This document shows, piece by piece, positions 17,917-26,051 of a stretch of 39,987 bases of DNA. Each line of letters opens with the position of its first letter. Position 1 is the first letter of the stretch. Made by a program: the position numbers and the translations under genes. The notes beneath the pieces are model-generated. The model ran no database searches, was not told the origin of the DNA, and worked only from the letters and a program-made list of their open reading frames with translations. The DNA is from Chrysochromulina tobinii (Eukaryota > Haptophyta > Prymnesiales > Chrysochromulinaceae). The stretch covers positions 1 to 39,987 of the forward strand of contig JWZX01003138.1 of the NCBI GenBank assembly GCA_001275005.1, in the 5' to 3' direction.

Positions 17917-20900
17917 ACGGGGCTAGAGCACGGTTCGAGCAGGCGCAGGCCAACAACGACGGGGACGACACCAGCCTCGACGGCATCGACGACGCCGTTT
18001 CACTGGCGGCGCAAGCGGCTCAGGTCGCGGTGGCGGTGGCGGAGGCGGTGGCGGAGGCGGAGGCGACGTCGGCAGGGGAACGACTTGCGGGGATGATGCG
18101 CGTCCGGGGCGGCATGGGTGCGGGTGCCTCTGCTTTGTCCGTCGAGAGCCCAGACGCGGACATCAAAGCCGCCTACGAAGGTGCATCGGCGCAGGAGCGG
18201 TCGGTGTTCCTCATCAATGCGGGCGAACAAGAAAAGATGAATATCGTGAGTCTCGGCCTTTTCGTGCCGGAGGCAACAGCTCCATCTGGGCTGACGCCGG
18301 GTGCTTCATCTCCATCCGAGAGCCCGACGCTCGGTCAGCTGAGCGTGCCGCCGACGCTGGATCTGAAGCCTCATGACTTTCGCGAGCTGTGGCACGAGAA
18401 AAAGAGTGCGCGCACCGCCAAGGCACGCGCGAGTGGGCCTTTGCCGAGATCCTCAAGTGGCTCGACGACCCGGCATCGCCCCAGCTCTTCTGGCTGATGG
18501 GTGGCGGCGGCGCCGGAAAGACGGTGCGAACGGCTGAGCTCCTAGACCGTGTCATCCACCGTGCCGTCGCCTGGCACTTTTGCCGCCACGACAACCCGAC
18601 GCAGTCGGCGCCCGGGTCGCTGCTCCGCAGCCGGGCCGCCATGCTCGCACACCGGCTGCCGGGCTACAAGGAGAAGCTTGAGGCCACGGGGGTACCAGGG
18701 GAAGCGGTGGACGACCCATCAGAGCTCTTCACGGTGCTCTTCGAGACGCCGCTGCTAGTCTCGAAGGTCCAGGCGCCCGAGATGCCGTTGCACGTCATCC
18801 TCGACGCGCTCGACGACTGCCCAAGGAGTCGCAGAAGCCGCTGCTCGCCGTCATCGCCAGCCAGCTCTCTCGGCTGCCGTCGTGGCTCAAGCTATTTGTG
18901 ACGTCGCGTGCGGAGCCCCAGATCACGCGGGCTCTCAGCAGCTTCATACCCAAAGAGCTGCTTGCCTATGAGGCCAAGAACAGGGCCGATGTCGAGGTAT
19001 ACCTGCGCACGATCGCGCGCCAGCACATCAAAGGCGAGGCGAGCATCCGCCATTATTGAGGCTGTTGTCAAGCGCAAGTATGACAAGCTTGCATTCCTTG
19101 CAGAAGCCCATGGAGATATCCAAGGCCATCGACGCCAATGTGCGCGAGAAGGTGAGCGCGTAGGAGGGCTACAAAAGACTCATCGCAGAGCCGGATAAGA
19201 GCGCAACGCCGACCTCGTGCAAGTTTCGGACGATTCACACCGTCCATGTGAAGCAGCGCCTGAAGCGCAGGAAAAGCTCGAGTTGCTCGGAGGCGGATGG
19301 GAGGCGGACCCAAACAAGGCAACGCTCCGCCATCCAGTCCAGGGGACGGCAAGAGCGTGGGTCGAGTTTGCTGACTCACCGGGTATCAAGTCAGAGCCAC
19401 GGGTGTCTGAAAAGATGAAGAATGACTACGGTGGCCACGCCAACAAACTCAAGGACCTCGCGCGGCTCACCCTGCGCTTTTTAGCAGCTGCTCGCGCATG
19501 GCACATGCGCTTGCCGAGGGGCTAAAAGGAGGCGGGCATCGAAGTGCTCACGCTCAAGAATAAGTACGCGTCGCCGACGCCGATGGGCTACTCCGACTTC
19601 AACTCGTGTGCCGGAGTCGTGCTTTCAGATGGCACGAGGTACGTGTGCGAGATCCAGCTCAACCACATAGAGATGCTCGCGGCAAAGAATGTCCGCGAGG
19701 AGCTGCCGGCCCTCTCTGCCAGGGCACAACAGTTGATGCCGGGGATTTTATCGTAGGTCGCCTGAGCACGTCGTCCTTGGATGCAGCAGTTGAGGCACTC
19801 TCGGCCAAGGCGGAGGGCCTCTTCTTGTACGCCTACATGCTCGGCCAGCACCTCGAGAGCGAGGCCAAGAACGGCCACGAGATTCACTTCGAGAACCTCG
19901 ACTCGCTCCCGGCCGGCCTGGGCGAGGTGTGCGCCGTCAACTTCGAGCGCGCCTTTCCATAGGGTCAGGTCGACCCCGCGTGGACCGAGGCGAAGCCCCT
20001 CGTAGAGCTGATTGCGGCAGCGCGCGAGCCGATCACGGTGTCAATGGCGGCGGCGCTCCTTCGATGGGACGACAGGCAGCAGAGGAGCGTGCTTGAGACG
20101 ACGGCACTCCTCTTTCGGGCGCAATGGCAAATTTCATGTCTTTCAGATGACCATCATCGACTGGAAAAACGGGCGAGATCACCGAAGGCAGCTCGATCAG
20201 AGAGCCATCGGCGGAGTTCAAGGAGCAGCGCAAGGACGGGCACGCGATGCTCGCCGAGGGGTTCATCGCGTGGCGCCGCACCGCGACACCAACCGATGGC
20301 GGTGCGCCGGACGAAATGGCGACGTTCTGGCTGCGACACGGCATTTTGCACCTCTGTCGCGCCGATGGCCAGGGCGCGAAAGTTTCCTTCGCTGCCCAAG
20401 CCGCCCACGTGTATGCGACCGACCTCGCATTGCTCCGTGAACGTATCGATAGAGGCCTTCTCTCGATTGTGGCTAAGGACTACCTCGAGCTGCGAGGTGT
20501 GGACGGTGTGGACCTGACAGACGTGTTCTTGCCACCTTCCTTGCCACCGTCCCAGATGGCGACGCTCTTAACCCCACTTGTGCTCTCAATCTACTCGATC
20601 AGCTCCTGGCTCTCGGCATCGTTCAAAAAGATGAAGTTGCCTGAGCCGCAGACGATGCGTGTGGAGCCGACCCACAGAGCTGACGGCATTCTTGTGTGGG
20701 CCGAAGCACGCGTCCTTCTCTTGAGATTTGTTACGCCACTCGAGTGCTCGCGTCGGCTGCTCGGACGATCTTTGCGAGGCTGCTGCACAAAACACCGCGC
20801 TTGCATCTGGCTGTTGGAGGGCGAGCTGCATCACTGCCGCGCCCTTGTCACGCTGCAGCACGTCCATGTACTTGCCCACAAATTGGCGCATCTCGGTCGC

Positions 20901-21570
20901 GTGGCTGGCTTTGAGGACGGGACGATCAAAGTTTGGCCTGGCCCCCCAAACAGAGCCCTCAGAATCGCCCCTCCTTCGCCAAAACTGAAGCCTGCAGGCT
21001 TGTCTGGCAGGCGCGCTGGGGCTGCTGAGCGAAAAGACGGGCCCATCAACTCGGTGGCGTTTTCCCCCGACGGGACCAATATTTTCTCGGGATTGTACGA
21101 CCACGGGACGATATAACGATCAAAGTCTGGGATACAGATTTTTCAACCTGCTCAAAACGCGTCCAGGCGAGGCCATGGCTTTCAGCGAAGAGGCCGATGG
21201 AGTGGTGCGCAATGGCGCGACAATTCGCGTTAAGGACGGGGTTGGTGCATTCTATGCGCCGAGCCCGATCTTGTGTGTGGCTGTGAGTTGGCCTAGGATT
21301 GCTGCCGGCGCACAGTCAGGGGAGCTGAACCACCTCGAGGTGATGGGAGAGCAGCGTATCGCTACCCGAAACCGATTCCCAGAGAAAAAAACACGACAAA
21401 ACTATAAAAATCTCAAAAACTCAACCCTCCCACGACCTCAGCATCTCGCTGCAGTGTGCCACAATCCGAGGGGAGGGGATTCGAGGAAAAAAGGTCTGCG
21501 TTTCGGACCGGTCCGAATCACTCGACGTCGCGTTAGTTTCGGATCGACGGGAAATTCCTTTAAACATGAG
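17917..21570 (+). pseudogene. Decayed STAND gene: NACHT, RelA/SpoT-like and WD40 remnants
   Basis: Homology-like sequence continues for 3.6 kb but jumps frame repeatedly. In order: a helical N-terminus (17917-18400); a NACHT ATPase with Walker A GGGGAGKT (18500-18523), a sensor-like region (AVAWHFCRHDN) and Walker B LHVILDALDDC (about 18788); after a frame change FVTSRAEPQITRALSSF; then a RelA/SpoT-like stretch (KNDYGGHANKLKDLARLTL; KNKYASPTPMGYSDFN; RYVCEIQLNHIEMLAAK, about 19415-19690); then the STAND helical region (AEGLFLYAYMLGQHLE, 19815); NGKFHVFQMTIIDW; and WD40 remnants (INSVAFSPDGTNIFSG at about 21047; TIKVW). I count at least six frameshifts (about 18410, 18822, 19046, 19715, 20115, 20165) and in-frame stops at 19161, 19523, 19960 and 21114. 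Introns cannot explain that many. Intact relatives are signal-sensing ATPases; this copy is presumably dead. Confidence 0.8.
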
Positions 21571-21887
21571 TAATCATGAGTCAGTTGAAACCGGGGATGT
21601 CAATGTCGATGGAGTCAAGAGTGGAATTCGCGTCAGGCGGAGGGTGATGGTTGTTCCGTTCGGGGTACATGTGTTGTCCGTTTTTCGTTAGCTCCAATTA
21701 GCTGCGCGAGATTTTGAACTTGATGGGGGAGGGTTTCAACACTCAGGATCTCAGGTCATTACCCTATGGAGTTTCAACATAGTGGTGCGCGAGATTTTGA
21801 CCTAGACCTTGCATGGGGGAGGGTTTCACGAAACGTCAGAGCCACAGAGGTCATTACGCCCTATTGCTATTCGTGTTTTACTGTTAT
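21571..21887. repeat. Intergenic with diverged direct repeat
   Basis: Two related segments begin at 21704 (GCGCGAGATTTTGAACT) and 21787 (GCGCGAGATTTTGACCT). Each continues into TGGGGGAGGGTTTCA and, further on, AGGTCATTA. The period is about 83 bp with indels. The region is AT-richer than its neighbours and has no gene. Confidence 0.6.
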
Positions 21888-22763
21888 TTAAACCGTGTAT
21901 ACGACTAGACGATGTGTGCTTTCAGGTACAGGGTCTACATCGCCATGTCGCCGCAAAGAGTCGAGGGTTACGCGGGTTATTCCCATTAGCTTTGGCGGGA
22001 ATTCACACAGCCCGGAGCAGTGAGGGTATACAGAGGGCTCCTCGCGCAGCAGCTCGCGCACAGCGCGGCTGCAGCCGGCAGTGGGAAAACCTCTTGAACA
22101 GCCGAAAAGAAGCGCCGAAGCGGCTCGCGCGCGGTGCCCACGTGTAGATAGCCAGTGAGTGCCACCGGCTACCGGCTCTGCTTTGCATGTTGCAGAGAGA
22201 GCGTGGTCGTGCCGCCCTTCCACACATGGTGCCACACGAAGCGGTATGTGCGCGAGATGCGGTACTTGTTGCCTATGACGCCCGCTGGCTCGCAAGTTCC
22301 CGGCGGCTCGTCGGTGCCGGCCCTACGGTGGCAGTGTGCCGGCCGCGGCCACAGCGGACTCTCGTAGGTGAGGAAGCCGCGTGCTGCTGTGCGCCGAGCC
22401 GATACCGCCGTGCTCGCACCACTAGACGTGAACGGTAGCCGAGCTCACGCAGGCCTCGCCAGTGCGCGACGAGTTGCGCACTCGCTGCTGCTGCGGTGCT
22501 CGCATTGCCCAAGACGGATAGCGAAGCAGAGGCGGGTGCTCGGTTAGGTGCTCGGCAGCGTCCGTTGCGCTGGCAGGAGTGAAGGCGACGGCGTCTGCGG
22601 GCGGCGGATGGGCCTCGAGTGCCGTTGCAGGTGGCGCCAGCCGTCGGAAGGCGAGCACGAGCAGCAGGACGAAGGGGAGGCACGATCGCGCGTGAATGCA
22701 TTGCGAACCATGCTCGCCTTTCGTCGGACCGTTTGGTGTTCTTCTCTCATCGTGCATCGCCAT
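21888..22763 (-). pseudogene. Sulfotransferase-like relic
   Basis: A minus-strand frame (22763-22422) begins with a short basic N-terminus and a hydrophobic anchor, CLPFVLLLVLAF, as in type II Golgi sulfotransferases. After a GTGAGC donor-like site near 22472 another frame gives RFVWHHVWKGGTTTLS (about 22199-22245), resembling the 5'-phosphosulfate loop. It meets an in-frame TAG at 22169-22171. The same frame then reads HVGTAREPLRRFFSAVQEV, resembling the 3'-phosphate motif (REPL-R-F-S). Only about 20 codons separate the two motifs, against roughly 70 or more usually, so an internal segment is missing. A further frame change precedes the last open stretch to 21888. The intact family transfers sulfate from PAPS to glycans in the Golgi. 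I could not find splice sites that repair it, so I call it a relic with moderate confidence. Confidence 0.5.
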
Positions 22764-23040
22764 GATGCTTGTGCATCACCGACTTCCACCGACACTACCC
22801 ATCGCACACCGACTGCCACCGACACTACCCATTCTCTCAGAGCTGCAGGCTCAGAGCGAGTTGATCGCCCAACGCAGCTCTGCCCGTGCTGCTGCAAGTA
22901 ATCATTGCCGGCGCGTCGCAAAAGAGCTGGCCAAACGGAGGCCGTCCCTCTTGCCACACAGGCAGCCACCGTCACTGCCGCCACGCCCAACGATTCGAGC
23001 AGCACGGCGTCCATACAGCGCTCCGTTGCTGCTTGGGCAG

Positions 23041-23796
23041 ATGAGCGCCGCAGGAGGCCGATCGGCGTGGGGTTACTTCAAGTGCACGCGATCTCTGCAC
23101 CCAGACACAGGCGAAGTGCTGCTGCGCATGCAACCGCCCGAGGATGAGCAGCAAGACTGGCCAAGCATCGCAATCGCACGCCCATCCACGCGAGACGTGC
23201 TGCAGCATGGTCCGTTTGCCTTCAAGCTCTCTCCGTCGAGCGAGGTGCTCGCACACCTGATCGTGACTAGGCTACGAAAGGCCCTCGCCGGCAAGCACGT
23301 GCTCGAGGTCGGTGCTGGGCTCGGCTACGCAGGCATTGCCTGCGCAGCCTGGACAGATGCCGCGTCGGTGACACTGACGGACGGGGACCCGATCAGCGTG
23401 GCCGCGCTGCGCCGCAACGTGGAGCTCAACGCGGAGGCGAGCGCTTTCGGCTCGACTGCCGTGGAGGCTCGGCAGCTCTGCTACGGAGGCGCGTTGTACA
23501 AGGAGGGGGACTACCGGAACGCGCGCGTCTTTGATTGCATCCTGTGCGCCGACTGCGCCTACGACCGCGCCTTCCACCTGCCTCTCTGCACGTCGCTCAA
23601 GCGCTCCCTCGGCCCGCTGGGTCGCGGCATTGTTGTGGCTTCGCGCCGGTGCGGCAGCCTCGACGACTTCACACGCTGCCTGCAGGCGCACTTCGTCGTG
23701 GAGGCGTGGGCACCCGATGCCGCCACCGACGAGCGCTTCCGAGGACAAAAGTGCTTCCCGAGCGTGTACGTGCTGCGCCACTTGCCCAGCGCGTGA
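23041..23796 (+). CDS. CAMKMT: Calmodulin-lysine N-methyltransferase-like (class I, family 16)
   Basis: The start is chosen at 23041 (MSAAGGRSAWGYFKC), 251 aa. The open frame runs up to 22696, but the extra part is Pro/Ser-rich and repetitive. SAM-binding motif I is VLEVGAGLGYAG (about residue 87). The acidic loop is LTDGD, and RNVELN follows. FDCILCADCAYD (about 165-176) and GIVVASRRCGSLDDFTRC match the CADCLF and APRRGxTLxxF regions of calmodulin-lysine methyltransferases. That enzyme trimethylates one lysine of calmodulin using S-adenosylmethionine, in the cytosol. The target of the algal protein is inferred; a related METTL21-type protein methyltransferase is the alternative. SelK follows about 225 bp downstream on the same strand. 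Confidence 0.78.
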   Translation: MSAAGGRSAWGYFKCTRSLHPDTGEVLLRMQPPEDEQQDWPSIAIARPSTRDVLQHGPFAFKLSPSSEVLAHLIVTRLRKALAGKHVLEVGAGLGYAGIACAAWTDAASVTLTDGDPISVAALRRNVELNAEASAFGSTAVEARQLCYGGALYKEGDYRNARVFDCILCADCAYDRAFHLPLCTSLKRSLGPLGRGIVVASRRCGSLDDFTRCLQAHFVVEAWAPDAATDERFRGQKCFPSVYVLRHLPSA

Positions 23797-24021
23797 GTCG
23801 GCGCCGTGTTGACCAGCGCAAAGGCGATGCGTGCGGCGCCCCGGGCTTCCGCCGGGGGATAGAGTAGTAGAGGCGTCCGCACCCAAAGGTCCACCTATTG
23901 TGTGGAACCCTTGATAAGTTCAGATAAGTTTCAAGTTTTCCGTGAGCGCGCACGCTTCACCGTGCACGACACCCTCGCGTGGGTCCCTCTGCACCCCTCG
24001 CTCACACCACCGCGACTGTCG

Positions 24022-24303
24022 ATGGTGTACCTGCGCGCGGGCACAGTCGTTCACGCGCCTTCTTTCTTCGAGGAGGTGTTGGCTTTGCCCATCCGCTTGT
24101 ACCATATGCTCGTCTTCTTCCTGATGACGCTGATCGATCCCAAGGCCGCAAAGCAGGGCCCCGGCGGCAGCGGGGCGGCGAGGAGCGGCCCGCGCGGCGG
24201 TAGCTCAGGCGCTGGTCTAGGCCCCGGTGGCAGCAAGCGGCTAGGTGGCATGGACACGGTGAAGGGTGCCGGTAACTGCCCGCCAACAGGTGGCTGATCT
24301 TAA
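24022..24303 (+). CDS. SELENOK: Selenoprotein K (Sec-encoding TGA at 24295)
   Basis: The start is at 24022 (MVYLRAGTVV), matching the conserved MVYIxxGxV beginning of SelK; upstream codons in frame are not family-like. A single hydrophobic helix (YHMLVFFLMTLI, about residues 28-39) is followed by TLIDPKAAK. A Gly/Arg/Ser-rich tail follows, as in SelK, a small ER membrane protein of the Derlin/ERAD and palmitoylation (DHHC6) pathways. The frame ends ...PTGG, TGA, TCT, TAA. SelK family members end GGUG or GGUGR, so the TGA at 24295-24297 is best read as selenocysteine, giving a 93-aa protein ending GG-U-S. A SECIS-like hairpin lies 80-90 nt downstream. A conventional annotation would stop at the TGA and lose the active residue. 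Confidence 0.86.
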
Positions 24304-24963
24304 GCAACCAGGCTCGTGCCGCAAGCAGCACAACTTCTTGCTGCTGGCGTGTCCGCCTGGTGCCCAGCGCTGGTCGCCGTGCCGTCCGTCACGTGATGCT
24401 GCCTCTGACACTCACGCATGTGAGAGGAGAGCAGCGGAGAACGACGGTGCGCCGCTCAGCCAAACTCAAGGGTGCACGGGAAGTGAGTGGACGCTGGCAC
24501 GCTGCCCATGCAAGCAGCCCCAGAGCTCTCGTGTACAGGTGTAAAGTTTTGTGCACTCCGCTTCTCCGGGCGCGGTCGGTCGACTGAGTCAGGTTAAACT
24601 GCGCTGTGTTTGTTTTCGACTCCGCGCGTCCCCGCATGTCCAAAATCAGCCGACAGCGGCCCCGTCAACGACGCACCGACTGTCGCGACTCCGCGCGCCG
24701 TGGTGAAAGACGCCGCCGCGGGCGCGGGCGTCCGACCTCCGACATTCAGCGCGAGCGAGAGCCAGACGGCAGGCCACGCACGGGGCACGCGGCAGACACC
24801 TTACCATGCACCTTGCACATGGCCAACACGCGCGACGCGTTGTCGCGCGCAGAATATCCGAGAAGCCTGTTGAATCTGTGCTCCCTGACAGATCGCAACG
24901 TGTCCGCGAGGGATGCTGTCCCCTCTCGTCGCAGCTCGCAGCGGTCATGCGATCACCAACTCT
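24304..24963. other. Convergent intergenic region holding SelK 3' UTR
   Basis: This spacer separates SelK (plus) and the complex I subunit gene (minus). Apart from the SECIS-like hairpin at 24386-24447 I see no gene. Overlapping frames on both strands around 24600-24960 are basic and low-complexity, with no motif. Confidence 0.5.
24386..24447 (+). promoter_or_regulatory. Candidate SECIS element
   Basis: A hairpin lies in the 3' UTR of the SelK gene. Lower stem CCGTC (24386-24390) pairs with GACGG (24443-24447). The non-Watson-Crick core would be GTGA (24393-24396) opposite the GA within GGAGAA (24436-24441). The upper helix starts GCTGC (24398) with GCAGC (24431-24435) and continues with CTCT pairing across one bulge. 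A top stem CTCAC/GTGAG with loop GCAT gives a form-2-like apex. The 5' apical bulge is GACA rather than the usual AA, and the core starts with G instead of A, so this is a good but non-canonical candidate. It would recruit SBP2 and EFsec to recode the UGA. Confidence 0.62.
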
Positions 24964-25821
24964 CTATGCCTTCAGGAACGGCGCGGGCAGCTCGCGGCAC
25001 TGAGGGCCGGAGGGCGGGTCGAAGAGCGATGTGCGGCCCATGGGCCCCATCGAGTTCTTGAGGCCGTTCTGTGGGCCGACGACCACCTCCTTGCCGTCCT
25101 TGAGATTGTCAAGGAGCTTGACGGTGTTTTCGGGCGTCAGGTTCTCGAAGAACATGTCGTTGATCTGGACCATGGGCGCGTTGACGCACGCGCCGAGGCA
25201 TTCGACCTCGGTGAGCGTCCAGAGCCCGTCGTCCGACGTCTCGCCGGCCTTGATGCCCAGGTGCGCCTCGATCGTGTGCATGATGTCGTAAGCACCGCAC
25301 ACCATGCACGGCGTCGTCGCGCACAGCTGGATGTGGAACTTGCCGTTCTTTTCGCGGTTGTACATGGTGAAGAAGGTGGCCACCTCGTACACGTCCATGT
25401 GCGTGCACCCGAGCCGCTCCGCGATTTTGTGCATCGCCGCGATCGGCACCCAGCCGCCACTACCCTGTGGCTTAGGGAAGGGCGTGGCATTCGGGTCGGC
25501 GTATTTCGCCTTGATGGTTGCGTGCGTTTTGTCGAGCTGCTGCTGCACGATCCAGAGCATCGGCATGATCGCCGACTGCTTGCCCTGCAGCGTGTCCGGG
25601 TACTTGGACAGCGTGAACGCGATCTCCTTTTCGCTCTCCGCGTCAAACTCGAAGGCGTCGCTCACAGAGTTGCCGTCCGAATCGTGGTGCTTGAAGGTGC
25701 CCGCGAGGGTGCGCGACTGTGTGTAGACTGCCGCCGGAGCGAGCCGCCCGCGTGCGAGCCGTCCGAGCGCCATCGGCGCCGCCGCGTGGCGCGCCGCGAG
25801 TGGCAAAGCTCGTCGCAACAT
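24964..25821 (-). CDS. NDUFV2: NADH:ubiquinone oxidoreductase 24 kDa subunit (NuoE/NDUFV2)
   Basis: The start is chosen at 25821 (MLRRALPLAARHAAAP), giving 285 aa with a typical Arg/Ala-rich mitochondrial presequence to about residue 40. An in-frame ATG at 25854 would prefix 11 non-basic residues. The mature part matches the 24 kDa subunit of complex I: KYPDTLQGKQSAIMPMLW, MDVYEVATFFTMYNREKNGK, then the [2Fe-2S] N1a ligands in CATTPC (Cx4C) and CLGAC (Cx3C), followed by VNAPMVQINDMFFENLTPE. All four cysteines are present. The protein sits in the matrix arm next to the 51 kDa flavoprotein and carries the off-pathway N1a cluster. It is slightly longer than animal homologues at the C-terminus. 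A CAAGT repeat lies just upstream of the start. Confidence 0.97.
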   Translation of the reverse strand: MLRRALPLAARHAAAPMALGRLARGRLAPAAVYTQSRTLAGTFKHHDSDGNSVSDAFEFDAESEKEIAFTLSKYPDTLQGKQSAIMPMLWIVQQQLDKTHATIKAKYADPNATPFPKPQGSGGWVPIAAMHKIAERLGCTHMDVYEVATFFTMYNREKNGKFHIQLCATTPCMVCGAYDIMHTIEAHLGIKAGETSDDGLWTLTEVECLGACVNAPMVQINDMFFENLTPENTVKLLDNLKDGKEVVVGPQNGLKNSMGPMGRTSLFDPPSGPQCRELPAPFLKA

Positions 25822-26051
25822 AAAGACCTGTACTTGTAATGCCTTTTCCGACACAAGTCAAGTCAAGTCAAATCAAGTCAAGATGGACCCCCTCCGTCAT
25901 CTCCGCCCACTCCCGTCCTCCCCTGCTGCCTTCTGGAGCACATTCGATAGGCTTCCGTATGGTTGTCTGTTGTTTATGTATAGACTTGACTCCGACACAC
26001 GGATGGGGAATTGAATGTGCATGTCGAGAGAACGTGAGCCAGGTTTAAAAA
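25822..26051. promoter_or_regulatory. Divergent spacer, putative bidirectional promoter
   Basis: About 230 bp separate the complex I subunit gene (minus) from the glycosyltransferase gene (plus). It includes the CAAGT repeat at 25854-25882. I see no clear TATA box. Promoter function is inferred from gene orientation. Confidence 0.4.
25854..25882. repeat. CAAGT pentanucleotide tandem repeat (second copy)
   Basis: About five and a half units of CAAGT with one substitution (CAAAT). It resembles the tract at 3456-3484 in unit, length and orientation relative to the downstream minus-strand gene. It ends TCAAGTCAAGAT, identical to the first tract. Confidence 0.85.

Noticed and set aside
17930-17950. 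A GGTTCGA string like a tRNA B box
   Set aside because: No matching A box or acceptor stem around it. Other GTTCGA strings in the window also lack cloverleaf pairing.
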